Assembly: GCF_024585165.1 (NCBI RefSeq)
Contig: NZ_CP029008.1
Coordinates: 2,604,001 to 2,668,000, forward strand
Direction: 5' to 3'
From: Bradyrhizobium sp. WBOS07
GTDB taxonomy: Bacteria; Pseudomonadota; Alphaproteobacteria; Rhizobiales; Xanthobacteraceae
Length of the DNA stretch: 64,000 bases
Part shown: in pieces, positions 33,383 through 42,404 of the stretch
How positions within the stretch are numbered: the first letter of the stretch is position 1
Layout: every line of letters starts with the position of its first letter
Notes under the pieces: model-generated
Told to the model about the DNA's origin: nothing
What the model saw: only the letters and a program-made list of their open reading frames with translations
The model's database searches: none
Program-made: the position numbers and the translations under genes

Positions 33383-34498
33383 TCAGATTCGCCGGGCGGC
33401 GGCGCCGAGCCGCGATTCGAGCCAATCGAAGATGTATTCGTTGGCGAGGCTCGGATTGTCCGCATGGGACTGCGCCGCGCCGGTCTCGGCCGCAGTGAAC
33501 ACCTTCAACGCCACGTTCGAGCTGCCGAGCCGGGAGCTCTGAACGATTTGACGCGCCCGGTCGGCCTTGAGCCAGCCGTCCTCGCCGAGCGTGATCAGCA
33601 CCTGGCAGTCGGCGCTGGAGGCCATCAGCGGCGCATGCGGCACCGGCACGATGCTGACGTCGCTCAGCGCGAATCGGCTGGCAAAGAAAGCCCGCTCGTG
33701 CAGATCCCACAGGCCGCCGTCGCAGACCGCGGCGGCAAGCCGCGGCTCCTGCAGCACCGCGCGCGCCACGAAGGAAGAGCCCCAGCCATCGGCGATGATG
33801 CCGACGCGCGCGAAATCGATGTCGCTGCGCGCCTCCAGATAGTCCATGACGCAGGGGATCGCGCTCTCGAGATCGCGGCGCCGCAACAGCGCCTCGATGT
33901 AATCGTCGCGCTGCTCGCCGAACAGATCCAGCGCCAGCAGCGAGAATCCGCGCTCGCGCGCGTGCGGCACGAGCTTGAACAGGAATTCTTCCTTGCGGTG
34001 GCCGGGCTCGCCGATGCAGATCACGGTCGGCGCTCGCACACTGCCGGACGGCGCGGGGACGAAGTAGCCCTGCAGCGCATGTCCCTCGAGCCAGGGAATG
34101 GTCACGACCTCGCCCGCCGGGCTGCGCGCCGAAAGGTAGCGGCGCGCGCATTCCTGCATCGCGAGCACGGCGACCCAACGGCGCTCGTCGTCCGGCTCCA
34201 GCGGCATCGCCGCCGCGCCATAATAGTTCATGGCCCGCAGCCAGTTGCGCTGTGCGCTCGCCATGTGGCCTTCCGCGAAGGCGGCCTCGGCGCGGTGCCG
34301 GTTGGCTTGCGCCAGCTTCTTCCACTCCCGATGCCAGGAGCCGTCGTCGCCCCGCTTCAATTGCCGCGCGATCATCAGGCATTCGGCAATGGTGGCGCCG
34401 CCTTCCTGGGCCGCGGTCAGCAGCCGCGTGAACTCAGCGGAGATGTCCTCTCGCTCCGGGCAAAGGGTCCAGTCGTCGGAGAGGCATGCGGGCATCAT
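33383..34498 (-). CDS. Alpha/beta hydrolase (FrsA/DUF1100-like), probably lacking nucleophile serine
   Basis: A 371-residue protein. The N-terminal helical cap covers about 1-130; the alpha/beta-hydrolase core follows, with TVICIGEPGHRKEEFL (oxyanion region, about 158-173), LLALDLFGEQ and a nucleophile-elbow segment ADGWGSS (236-242). The family expects G-x-S-x-G at this elbow; here residue 238 is Gly, so the serine appears lost. His345 (SHADNPSLANEY) aligns with the catalytic His position, and an Asp near 307 could be the acid. It may be catalytically inactive, or the elbow is shifted. Convergent with the MarR gene, gap 11 bp. Confidence 0.8.
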   Translation of the reverse strand: MMPACLSDDWTLCPEREDISAEFTRLLTAAQEGGATIAECLMIARQLKRGDDGSWHREWKKLAQANRHRAEAAFAEGHMASAQRNWLRAMNYYGAAAMPLEPDDERRWVAVLAMQECARRYLSARSPAGEVVTIPWLEGHALQGYFVPAPSGSVRAPTVICIGEPGHRKEEFLFKLVPHARERGFSLLALDLFGEQRDDYIEALLRRRDLESAIPCVMDYLEARSDIDFARVGIIADGWGSSFVARAVLQEPRLAAAVCDGGLWDLHERAFFASRFALSDVSIVPVPHAPLMASSADCQVLITLGEDGWLKADRARQIVQSSRLGSSNVALKVFTAAETGAAQSHADNPSLANEYIFDWLESRLGAAARRI

Positions 34499-34746
34499 CG
34501 GGAGCTACGCTCTATCATCGCGCTATCCCTGACTTACTAAACCATTTCAGTCCGCCGACCAAGCAGCCGCGCACCGAATGAGCGCCGCTGGAGATCACCA
34601 TCGCTTGAACGAACGATCACGCCGCATGCTTGTCATTCCAATCCGGCATGAAGGCCGGACATTGGCAAGAGGTGGCACGCATCATCGCACGCGCACCTCT
34701 TGTCATGACGATTATCCTACCTACATTCGCGCGTCCGCCGAGGCTC

Positions 34747-35718
34747 TCAACCGAGCCGCCAGCCGACCTCCTGCGTGAAGCTTTCGTAGAAGGCGCGGTC
34801 ATAGGCCTGCTCGGGCGTTGCGCGCACGCGCTCGTCGAGGCGCTTGGCATCCTCGCCGACGAGGATGCGCCAGCGCTCGGCCTTGACGCCGTCGAGGATG
34901 ATCTTGGCGGCCTGTGCCGCCGTCGTCGGCGCATCCTCCAGGAAGCTGCGGGCGCGCTCGGCGAACACCGCCTGGACGTCCTCGTCCGACATCTTGTCGG
35001 CATCCGGCACGCCGGCCGCGACCAGGCGCTTGCGCGTCAGCGCGACCTCGTCGTCGCTGAGCCGCTCCGAGCCGTCGGCGCTCTGCACCTTGCGCGAGTT
35101 GGAGACGATCGAGGTGCCGATGTGGCCGGGCATCACCACCGAGCATTTGACGTGCGGCGCGTGCAGGCGCAGGTCGTTGATCAGCGCTTCGGTGAATCCC
35201 TTCACCGCGAACTTCGCCGAGCTGTAGGCGGTGTGCGCCTGGTTCATGCCGATCGAGGCCCAGAAGCCGTTGACGCTCGCGGTGTTGACGATGTGGGCCT
35301 CGTCCGCCGCCACCAGCATCGGCAGGAAGGTGCGCACCCCGAGATAGACGCCGCCCCAGCAGATGTTGAAGGTGCGCTCCCACTGCTCGCGCGTGTTGGT
35401 GAACAGGCTGCCGCCGCCGCCGATGCCGGCATTGTTGAACAGCAGGTGGATCCTGTCGGTCTTCTGCTGCTCGGCGAGCTCGTCACGAAAGCGCTTCAGG
35501 TGATCCTCGATCGCAACGTCGGCGACATGGGTCGTGACGCGCAGGCCCTGCGGCAGCTTCTCGCTCTCGCACAGCCGCTTGGTCTCGGCCATCGCGGCCT
35601 CGGAGACGTCGCACATCGCGACGTTGCAGCCTTCGGCGACGAGTTGCCGCGCGAGCTCGCGCCCCATGCCCGTGCCGCCGCCGGTGATGACCGCGATCCT
35701 TCCAGCAAAATCCTTCAT
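34747..35718 (-). CDS. Short-chain dehydrogenase/reductase
   Basis: The 323-residue classical SDR has the nucleotide-binding TGGGTGMGRELA (about 13-24), CDVSEA after beta-2, NNAGIGGGGS (about 92-101), and catalytic Ser-Tyr-Lys: NTASVNGFW for Ser, then HTAYSSAKFAVKGF for Tyr and Lys. The cofactor is likely NAD(P)(H). The C-terminal tail of about 80 residues beyond the SDR core (VRATPEQAYDRAFY) is longer than average. Substrate unknown. It is monocistronic; the upstream 600 bases are repeats and no gene. Confidence 0.9.
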   Translation of the reverse strand: MKDFAGRIAVITGGGTGMGRELARQLVAEGCNVAMCDVSEAAMAETKRLCESEKLPQGLRVTTHVADVAIEDHLKRFRDELAEQQKTDRIHLLFNNAGIGGGGSLFTNTREQWERTFNICWGGVYLGVRTFLPMLVAADEAHIVNTASVNGFWASIGMNQAHTAYSSAKFAVKGFTEALINDLRLHAPHVKCSVVMPGHIGTSIVSNSRKVQSADGSERLSDDEVALTRKRLVAAGVPDADKMSDEDVQAVFAERARSFLEDAPTTAAQAAKIILDGVKAERWRILVGEDAKRLDERVRATPEQAYDRAFYESFTQEVGWRLG

Positions 35719-36339
35719 GGGACTTTCGGCCCCTCCCTTGTCGGTATGTTTCTTCGGGATGTTTCTTCGTCACCGCGCCGCCCGCCGGCGCGCGCAAAAT
35801 GTAGCAGCGCGGCATGCGCAAATGAAAGCGGATCGGCGATCATCAATTATTTCGGCGCGCGGACTATCGGCCGCCCGGGTGCTCGCGGCGCATCCTTCGA
35901 GACGCCCGCCGTTGGCGGGCCCTGAGGATGAGGCATCGGCAGTAGGCTCCCTCCCCCGCTTGCGGGGAGGGTTGGGGAGAGGGTGTCTCCGCACAGGGAT
36001 TATTGAGAGTGATCAGGACGTCCCTGCGCGGCGAGACCGCCGCGCTCTGCGAGCGCGTCGGCCTCTCCCGCAAGCGGGAGAGGCGGAGCAAGCCGGCAGA
36101 CCATCCCGCTTCATGCGCGCTTACCCTAGGGAAGCAGCAGCGGCGCGGCATTTTCGTTGACTTTTCCCGTATTTGTCCGGCTTCGGTTTATGGGCAGATT
36201 TTTTACAATCCGAATCGTCAAATGGACACTCGGACGCTGGGTCGAGTCGGCCAGGCCAGCGTGTTGTTTGCGTGTCACAGGCTCTGGCACTCCGCTTGCA
36301 TCCTTGTCGTGGTCAGAAACAACCGATGAGGTGACAGGA
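35719..36339. other. 621-bp gene-free interval, mostly intergenic repeats
   Basis: No supported gene was seen. Palindromic repeats fill 35890-36085 (listed separately). The remainder, 36090-36339, is moderately AT-rich, with no clear promoter or RNA. Confidence 0.6.
35890..36085. repeat. Composite palindromic repeat (GCATCCTTCGAGACG / CCCGCTTGCGGGG / CTCCCGCAAGCGGGAG)
   Basis: Three short palindrome modules follow each other: GCCCGCCGTTGGCGGGC at 35900 region, CCCTCCCCCGCTTGCGGGGAG near 35950-35970, and CCTCTCCCGCAAGCGGGAGAGG near 36063-36084. The spacing and motifs match the composite intergenic elements of Bradyrhizobium. Confidence 0.8.
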
Positions 36340-36579
36340 ATGTTCGTGACCGTCGTAGCCGTGCTCTGCCGGCTGAGCGCAGCCAGCTCAGGCAGTTGTG
36401 TCGAGGAAATCGTGACTGACAGCAACATGACGCCCGAGATTTCGATGATGCAGTGCGCTGTCGGCGCACAGGCCCCCCTGGCGAAATGGATGGGCGAGCA
36501 TCCGATCTATCACGCCAATTGGCGCCTCGAGCGCTACAAATGCGTGCCGGGCCACTACGAGATCAAGGGCCACGCCTGA
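36340..36579 (+). CDS. Small cysteine-containing protein of unknown function, possibly exported
   Basis: A 79-residue product. It starts MFVTVVAVLCRLSAASSGSC, a short hydrophobic N-terminus that could be a signal sequence, followed by EEIVTDSNMTPEISMMQCAV and the conserved-looking EHPIYHANWRLERYKCVPGHY. Cysteines lie at about 10, 20, 39 and 68. The ATG follows GAGGTGACAGGA. The frame is open back to 36157, but that part looks non-coding. Small proteins of this kind recur in Bradyrhizobium; no function is known. Confidence 0.6.
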   Translation: MFVTVVAVLCRLSAASSGSCVEEIVTDSNMTPEISMMQCAVGAQAPLAKWMGEHPIYHANWRLERYKCVPGHYEIKGHA

Positions 36580-36947
36580 CGGCCCCGCAAAACTACTGAT
36601 CCGAACACGACGGATCGAGGAAACGCCCACCTCGCCTGGCCCGATGACACAGCGCGCGTTTTGCGCGGGACTAAGCCACCGTGCATAATGCCGGGGCTCC
36701 CGGCAGGCCGCTTGACCCAGGTCAATATCCTGCTGGCCTCAGCGCGCCAACATTGTTAGCTACATCAAACTGAACTCGCGGAAGGCCGCCAAGAATTTTG
36801 CTGACGAGTGCAGGTTGCCTTGGGCGAAGACACGTTTGATCCTTTGAAGCGAGGCTCTCAGCCTGCTCTCTAGCGTGAGCGTCTCGGCGGCTTCGCAGTG
36901 CCGGATCGTGGACATCGATCGTGAATCGTTACACGATGGAAAGCAGA
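36580..36947. other. 368-bp interval with a FixK2-like box and no supported gene
   Basis: Apart from the box at 36712-36725 nothing else can be supported. A 71-codon minus-strand frame (36760-36975) reads into no known family and is left out. Confidence 0.45.
36712..36725. promoter_or_regulatory. FixK2/FNR-type box (TTGACCCAGGTCAA)
   Basis: A perfect palindrome of the TTGA-N6-TCAA form recognised by FixK2 and FNR-type regulators in Bradyrhizobium. It lies 222 bp upstream of the OpgC-like gene; no nearer gene start was found, so its target is unclear. Confidence 0.45.
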
Positions 36948-38201
36948 ATGAAGCCCGCGCTTGCGCTGCCACCACCGCAACGTGATTTGCGTCTCGACCT
37001 GTTTCGCGGCCTCGCCAACTGGGCGATGTTTCTCGGCCATGTCCCCGGCACGGTGCTGGCGTGGTGTTCGTTCCGAAATTATGGGTTCAGCGACGGGGCC
37101 GACCTGTTCGTGTTCATCTCCGGCTACACCTCAGCGCTCGTTTATACGCGAAAGATGGAGCGAGGTTTCGTGTTCGGAGCCAGCAGGCTGTTCAGGCGCG
37201 TCTGGCAAATCTACACGGCGCATATCCTGCTATTCGTAATCTACCTGGCTTTCGTCCATTTCCTGTCGGAGAGGTTCAACGCGCCTGATCTGATTGATCT
37301 GTTCAACGCCGGACCGGTCACCGGCGCGCCGAGCGAGATGATGACGCAGGGGCTCCTGCTGAGATACAAGCCTCTGAACTTGGACGTGCTGCCGCTCTAC
37401 GTCGTCTTGATGGGCCTGTTTCCTCCGATCCTCTGGTTGATGTTGAGGTTTCCGGACGCCGTCATGATCGGGTCGGTGCTGTTGTATCTGGCTGCGCGGC
37501 AATTCTATTGGAGCCTGCCCTCCTATCCGTCGGGAAGCTGGTACTTCAATCCGCTGGCGTGGCAGCTTCTGTTTGTCACGGGCGCATGGCTCGCGTTGAC
37601 GGGTGCGGGGCGCCTGCATTTCCTGCTGCGGTCCAGGATCGTGCTGGTTGTTGCTATCGCCTATTTGATTTTTGCGGCGCTCATGACGCTGGCTGCTCAC
37701 CAGCCTCAGCTCCGGGCCTTGTTTGCGCCTGCCGTGTTCGAGCTTTTCAATCCCAACGACAAGACCAATCTGGCGCCCTACCGCTATCTTCATTTGATGG
37801 TGCTGATCATCCTTGGTGCCCGGTTCATACCGATCGATGCGCCCGGGCTACGAGCCGCCATCTGGCACCCCCTGGTAAAGTGCGGCCAGCACTCCCTCGA
37901 AGTGTTTTGTGTGGGCATCCTCCTGGCCTTCATCGGGTACTTCATCCTGCAGCTGGCAGGGAACGGCATCCTCGCTCAACTGCTCGTGGGAGCTGCAGGA
38001 ATCGCGATCATGACGGCGGTTGCCTACTACAGGTCCTGGTCGAAGCGCGTGGAGAAATCTTCACATGAGAGTCCGGTCGATGGAAAGAAGGCGCCGGAAA
38101 GCACCGCTCCCCTCGAGTATCCTGTGCTACGCGGCGCCGGAGGGGCGGCGCAGGTCGCTCGCGGGACGGATACGCGGCAGCCGCCGTCAACAGGAGCTTG
38201 A
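36948..38201 (+). CDS. OpgC-domain membrane acyltransferase
   Basis: A protein of about 417 residues with roughly ten membrane helices. The OpgC pattern is present: RLDLFRGLANWAMFLGHVPG (residues 14-33), GADLFVFISGYTSALVYTRK and HILLFVIYLAFVHFL. In Rhizobiales OpgC-like proteins attach succinyl groups to osmoregulated periplasmic glucans. A basic/low-complexity tail ends the protein. The start could be ATG 36948 (GGAAAG upstream), ATG 36936 or GTG 36921. The coding region ends ten bases past the start of the TetR pseudogene. Its codon composition is slightly less GC-rich than the core genes. Confidence 0.85.
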   Translation: MKPALALPPPQRDLRLDLFRGLANWAMFLGHVPGTVLAWCSFRNYGFSDGADLFVFISGYTSALVYTRKMERGFVFGASRLFRRVWQIYTAHILLFVIYLAFVHFLSERFNAPDLIDLFNAGPVTGAPSEMMTQGLLLRYKPLNLDVLPLYVVLMGLFPPILWLMLRFPDAVMIGSVLLYLAARQFYWSLPSYPSGSWYFNPLAWQLLFVTGAWLALTGAGRLHFLLRSRIVLVVAIAYLIFAALMTLAAHQPQLRALFAPAVFELFNPNDKTNLAPYRYLHLMVLIILGARFIPIDAPGLRAAIWHPLVKCGQHSLEVFCVGILLAFIGYFILQLAGNGILAQLLVGAAGIAIMTAVAYYRSWSKRVEKSSHESPVDGKKAPESTAPLEYPVLRGAGGAAQVARGTDTRQPPSTGA

Positions 38202-38482
38202 CAACCGCGTCGGTCGTCACGGTCGCGCTCGAGGCCCATCACATCAACCCGAATCTGCACCGCGTGCTCGCCGAGCAGATCCCCCGCACCGGCCAGCTCA
38301 AAGACGTCTAGGCCTTCAGCCGCGAGGTCCACGCGCTCGTGCGCACCTGTCTGAAAAGCCGCCGCAAGGAGATGCGCAGGATCGACTTCGACGTCGCGCC
38401 CTTCATCTGCGTCAGCGCGATCGAAGCGGTCGCGCACAACACGGTGCTGAGCAGGGCCGAGGTGATCTTGAGAGGCATTAGC
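38192..38482 (+). pseudogene. TetR-family regulator remnant with in-frame stop
   Basis: Translation in one frame gives LEAHHINPNLHRVLAEQIPR, a TAG stop at 38309-38311, then AFSREVHALVRTCLKSRRKE and DFDVAPFICVSAIEAVAHNT. This is the C-terminal ligand-binding part of a TetR regulator (AefR-like), with a nonsense codon and no N-terminal helix-turn-helix. Its start lies within the end of the OpgC-like gene. AT-rich sequence follows to the DUF2235 gene. Confidence 0.75.
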
Positions 38483-38597
38483 CCCAGATCTTTGTCTAAC
38501 ATTCTAGATCTGAACAACGACAATCAAAAGTTGAAATTCTATCGGCACCTGTTACGCTCACCGTATTCATCGATCATTTTTGAGGGACGGCGCTCGC

Positions 38598-40859
38598 ATG
38601 GCCAGCCCCAAGATCATTATCCTGTCTGATGGCACCGGTAATGCTGCCTCAAGCGTCTGGCGCACGAACGTCTGGCGGATGTTCCAGGCGCTCGACCTGC
38701 AAGGCAATAGCCAGGCCGCAAAATACGACGATGGCGTGGGTACCTCGTCCTTCGTGCCGCTCGCCGTGCTGGGCGGCGCATTCGGATACGGCCTCAAGCG
38801 CAACATCCTCGACGCCTACAAGTTCATCTGCCGCAACTACGATCACCAGAACCGCTCGAAGATCTACCTCTTCGGCTTCAGCCGCGGCGCGTTCACCGTG
38901 CGCGTCCTCGGCGCGCTCATCCTCCAGCAGGGCCTGGTTGTGGCGGATACCGAAGCAGAGCTGCATAACGGCGCGGTCAAGGCTTACAGGGCCTACCGGG
39001 CCAAGGGCTACCACTCGATCTTGCAGATCGAGGTGCTCTTCCGCGCCTTGCGCGACTACGTCCTGGTGCCGGTGTTCGACTTCCTGCGGGGCAACAAGCC
39101 CTACGCAAAGATTGTCCGCAAGGACATCGCATCCATAGAGTTCATCGGCGTGTGGGACACCGTTGCGGCCTACGGCCTGCCCATGGACGAGATGACGCGC
39201 GGCGTCAGCAACTGGATCTGGCCCCTTGAGCTTCCGAACCGGATCCTGAGCCAACGCGTCAGATGCGCAAGGCACGCGCTTGCGCTCGACGATGAGCGGA
39301 CGACCTTCCATCCCGTGCTCTGGACCGAGGAAGGCGAATCCAAGCCAAGTGTCCCCACCACCATTGACGACGAGCGCCTGGTCCAGGTCTGGTTCGTTGG
39401 TATGCACGCCAACGTGGGCGGAGGTTATCCCGACGATGCCGTATCGTTCGTGCCGCTGTCCTGGCTTGTCGACGAGTCCATCAAGCGCGGTCTCGTTTTC
39501 AAGGAGGCCCCCTTCGCAGACCCCGACTCCATCAAACTGATCGATTCAGCGCAGGACAAGGACGGCCGCCTCTACGACTCGCGTTCCGGCCTCGGCTCCT
39601 ATTACCGCTATGGCCCACGGAAGGTCTCAGACCTGTGCAATGACGCGTATGTCGGCGTCAGCGTCAAGTTGCCGAAGATCCACGAAAGTGTGTTCGATCG
39701 TATCGACAGCGGCTGCAATGCCTATGCTCCGATCGGCTTGCCGCCGGAATATCTGGTGGTTTCCCGCAACGGCAAGCTCACGCCGCTCGGACCGACGACA
39801 TTCGAGACGCCAGCGGGCGCGACCGCCCGTTTTGCGGCACAGGAAAAGCTCTGGAATTTTGTCTGGATGCGTCGGCTGGCGTATTTCGCGACCCTAGCCG
39901 CCACGCTGCATCTTGCGGCGTTCTGGCTGTTCCACGACCGCATCAAGGAGCATGAGTTCGAGTCGCCCATCCGGATGGTCTCCGAACTCGTGCGGTTCAT
40001 CGAGTCGTTCCTGCCTAAATCATTTCACTGGTGGACGGACTGGTACGCCGCCAACCCTGAATGGTTCGCCGGCGGCATCGCCGCAGTAGTCATCCTTATG
40101 GTTCTTGGCAGCAGCCTTAGCGCCAAAATCAAAGACCGGATGCGCCTGCTCTGGCGTGACCGGGCAGCGCCGGTGCCGCTCTCCGGCCTGATGCACGACG
40201 CCATTTACGCATTCAGGACCCACCCGGCCTATCAGTTTATCATCCGCACCGGGAAGCGGCACGTCCTGCCTTTTGTTTTGGTGGTGGTGATGGTCTGGGT
40301 CGGCGCGACGATCGCGAGCCATTTCCTGTTCAACGTCGCGGATTCGATGGGGGCATTCTGCAAGGGCACGGCGGAGGCAACGCTCGTCCCGGTCAATAAG
40401 GGCATAGAGCAGGATGGCGCGGACTTTGCGACCTCATCGATCTGTGCGCCGACAGGCCTGAAGGTCTTTTCCGGTCGCTCGTATGAGATCAGGATCACTG
40501 TCACCGAGCCCTGGACCGACGCAGAGCGGCCGACTACACCCTTTGGTTTCCGGACCTCCACCGTCGAACTTGCCAACCGTTGGAAGTTTCGCAGCGCCAT
40601 TTTCCTCCGCCGCATCCTGTTCAGACCCTGGTACCGCATCATTGCTCGAGTGGGCGAGACCGGCGTGGACGAGTATTTCCTTGATCCCATCCCGCTTCCG
40701 AACACGACACCGCAGACGTACAAGGCAACGTTCAAGGCTGCGCGCAGCGGTGAGTTGTTTCTCTACGTCAACGATGCGGTGATCGGCCTGCCATGGTTCA
40801 GCGACACGTTTTACCCGAACAACGGAGGCAAGGCTAAGGTCACCGTTAAACTGCTGTGA
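38598..40859 (+). CDS. Membrane-anchored DUF2235 (Tle1-like alpha/beta hydrolase) protein
   Basis: A 753-residue protein. The DUF2235 hydrolase domain spans about 1-400: IIILSDGTGNAAS at the N-terminus, the nucleophile elbow IYLFGFSRGAFTVRVL (GFSRG, Ser), and VWFVGMHANVGGGYPDDAVS with the Asp/His region. Three membrane helices lie near 425-445, 495-515 and 560-580, then a C-terminal beta-rich domain of about 170 residues. DUF2235 proteins include phospholipase effectors of type VI secretion (Tle1), but the trans-membrane architecture here and the lack of VgrG, Hcp or immunity genes point to a cell-associated enzyme. The ATG 38598 has GAGGGA 11 bases upstream. Confidence 0.88.
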   Translation: MASPKIIILSDGTGNAASSVWRTNVWRMFQALDLQGNSQAAKYDDGVGTSSFVPLAVLGGAFGYGLKRNILDAYKFICRNYDHQNRSKIYLFGFSRGAFTVRVLGALILQQGLVVADTEAELHNGAVKAYRAYRAKGYHSILQIEVLFRALRDYVLVPVFDFLRGNKPYAKIVRKDIASIEFIGVWDTVAAYGLPMDEMTRGVSNWIWPLELPNRILSQRVRCARHALALDDERTTFHPVLWTEEGESKPSVPTTIDDERLVQVWFVGMHANVGGGYPDDAVSFVPLSWLVDESIKRGLVFKEAPFADPDSIKLIDSAQDKDGRLYDSRSGLGSYYRYGPRKVSDLCNDAYVGVSVKLPKIHESVFDRIDSGCNAYAPIGLPPEYLVVSRNGKLTPLGPTTFETPAGATARFAAQEKLWNFVWMRRLAYFATLAATLHLAAFWLFHDRIKEHEFESPIRMVSELVRFIESFLPKSFHWWTDWYAANPEWFAGGIAAVVILMVLGSSLSAKIKDRMRLLWRDRAAPVPLSGLMHDAIYAFRTHPAYQFIIRTGKRHVLPFVLVVVMVWVGATIASHFLFNVADSMGAFCKGTAEATLVPVNKGIEQDGADFATSSICAPTGLKVFSGRSYEIRITVTEPWTDAERPTTPFGFRTSTVELANRWKFRSAIFLRRILFRPWYRIIARVGETGVDEYFLDPIPLPNTTPQTYKATFKAARSGELFLYVNDAVIGLPWFSDTFYPNNGGKAKVTVKLL

Positions 40860-41132
40860 GGCAATTCAGAAGCCATCGAAGGAGCCAACTGTCGATAACC
40901 CGCTTGGAATCTCGCGATGCAAACAGACGCAAAGAATGTAGTGCGACGATCATCCCCATTTATCCATGAATAATCTTCAGCTACCGCCAAGCAGGGCGCT
41001 GCAAAACCGTCTTCGGAATTTTTTGTTTACCGACCACCCAAGCAGCCACCGCCGCCGATCGTCGCACATGGGTCACCGCCGGAGCGAGCCCTACGTCCCG
41101 GTCCGATCACCCAACCGATGCTTCGAGAAAAA

Positions 41133-41210
41133 TGGTCGGAGCGAGAGGATTTGAACCTCCGACCCCTAGTCTCCCAGACTAGTGCGCTAACCGGGCTGCG
41201 CCACGCTCCG
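41133..41210 (-). tRNA. tRNA-Pro (anticodon GGG)
   Basis: On the minus strand the acceptor stem CGGAGCG pairs with CGCTCCG, followed by A and an encoded CCA. The anticodon arm is CTAGT-CTGGGAG-ACTAG, with GGG at the anticodon positions; the T arm carries GGTTCAAATCC. It reads proline CCC codons and some CCU. The 3' end faces the DUF2235 gene. Confidence 0.95.
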
Positions 41211-41320
41211 AACGTCGTTCCATTAGCTAGGATCGGCGCGATGTGCAAGGCGAGGCCGCAGCATTTTGCCGGTCCGCCCCCACAGGCCCGGAACTGGCCG
41301 CAAGCGGTCCGAAGACCGCC

Positions 41321-41902
41321 CTACCCGTCCTTCAGCGCCTGATCCAGCATCTCGCGGCAGGCGACGAGGTCGGCGAGCGCGCGGCCGAGGCGCTCCCGAT
41401 CCAGCGCGCTGGGGCCGGTGGGCGCGGCGGGGGCGCCGCCCTTGCGGAACGTGGTGAGGATCTCCTCGTCGTCGACCTCGGTGAAGCGGAAGTCGATGCC
41501 TTCCTCTTCGTCGCCCTGGTAATCGTCGTCGTCGGTGTCGGTGACGCCCTTGATCGGCGCCTCCTCGTCCTCGGGCTCCATCAGGCTGGCGCCGATGGCG
41601 TCCTCGATGGCGCCGAACGAGACCGCGGCGGCGCTGTCGGCGAGGCCCTGCACCGATTTGACGCCGTGCTCCTTCAGGATCCGCTGCACGCCGCGGATAG
41701 TGTAGCCCTCGCCGTAGAGCAGGCGGCGGATGCCCTTGAGCAGGTCGACGTCGTCGGGGCGGTAATAGCGGCGGCCGCCGCTGCGCTTCATCGGCTTGAT
41801 CTGGGAGAACCGGGTCTCCCAGAACCGCAGCACGTGCTGCGGAATGTCGAGTTCCTGCGCTACTTCGCTGATGGTTCGGAACGCATCCGGCGCCTTGTCC
41901 AA
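41321..41902 (-). CDS. MerR family transcriptional regulator
   Basis: The 193-residue product begins with the MerR winged HTH ([20 protein letters not shown], then [15 protein letters not shown] and [15 protein letters not shown], residues 8-75). The C-terminal half is acidic ([15 protein letters not shown]) and has no metal-binding cysteines, so it is not a metal sensor. It is conserved directly downstream of ihfA in alphaproteobacteria, 24 bp on, and is likely cotranscribed. Target unknown. It ends 111 bp from the tRNA-Pro 5' end. Confidence 0.9.
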   Translation of the reverse strand: MDKAPDAFRTISEVAQELDIPQHVLRFWETRFSQIKPMKRSGGRRYYRPDDVDLLKGIRRLLYGEGYTIRGVQRILKEHGVKSVQGLADSAAAVSFGAIEDAIGASLMEPEDEEAPIKGVTDTDDDDYQGDEEEGIDFRFTEVDDEEILTTFRKGGAPAAPTGPSALDRERLGRALADLVACREMLDQALKDG

Positions 41903-41925
41903 ATGCCAAATCCTTTGCGAAAGGG

Positions 41926-42270
41926 TTACGCCTCTTGCTGAGCCTTGCTGGTGGCGTCGCCATTGGCGCGGTGCTGGCCGTTGATCCGCTGCTTCAGGAT
42001 CGCCGACGGCTTGAACACCATGACGCGGCGCGGCGAGATCGGCACCTCGGTACCGGTCTTCGGATTACGGCCGATGCGCTGCCCCTTCTTGCGCACCATG
42101 AACGAGCCGAACGAGGACAGCTTCACCGTCTCGCCCTTCTCCAGGCAGTCGGTGATCTCTTTCAGCACCAATTCCACGAAGGCGGACGATTCCGTGCGCG
42201 ACAGGCCCACCTTCTGGTAGACGGCTTCGCACAGGTCGACTCGCGTTACGGTTTTACTTTGATCGGTCAT
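41926..42270 (-). CDS. ihfA: Integration host factor subunit alpha
   Basis: A 114-residue HU/IHF protein. It has helical dimer part ([18 protein letters not shown]), [12 protein letters not shown], and the DNA-binding arm [20 protein letters not shown] with the proline that intercalates in the minor groove. A C-terminal tail of about 20 residues ([15 protein letters not shown]) is typical of rhizobial IhfA. It bends DNA, together with IhfB. The ATG at 42270 is chosen over a frame opening at 42297. It lies between fabH and the MerR gene. Confidence 0.95.
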   Translation of the reverse strand: MTDQSKTVTRVDLCEAVYQKVGLSRTESSAFVELVLKEITDCLEKGETVKLSSFGSFMVRKKGQRIGRNPKTGTEVPISPRRVMVFKPSAILKQRINGQHRANGDATSKAQQEA

Positions 42271-42404
42271 CGCCCTGCCCCACCTCACGGCGAACAATTG
42301 TTGTCTGAAATTATGAGCTTACGATACGGCGGTCAACAGCGCTCATCAATGCAGGCGCATCGATAATCGCGGCTGATTCCGGCAAAATTTTATCGAGTGT
42401 GGCT

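Noticed and set aside
36760..36975. 71-codon minus-strand frame near the FixK2-like box
   Set aside because: No family match, a poor start context and a position in an otherwise gene-free area; not supportable.
41133..41210. Integrase/att site at tRNA-Pro
   Set aside because: No duplicated tRNA 3' end and no integrase gene were seen; only the possibility of an old islet is reported.
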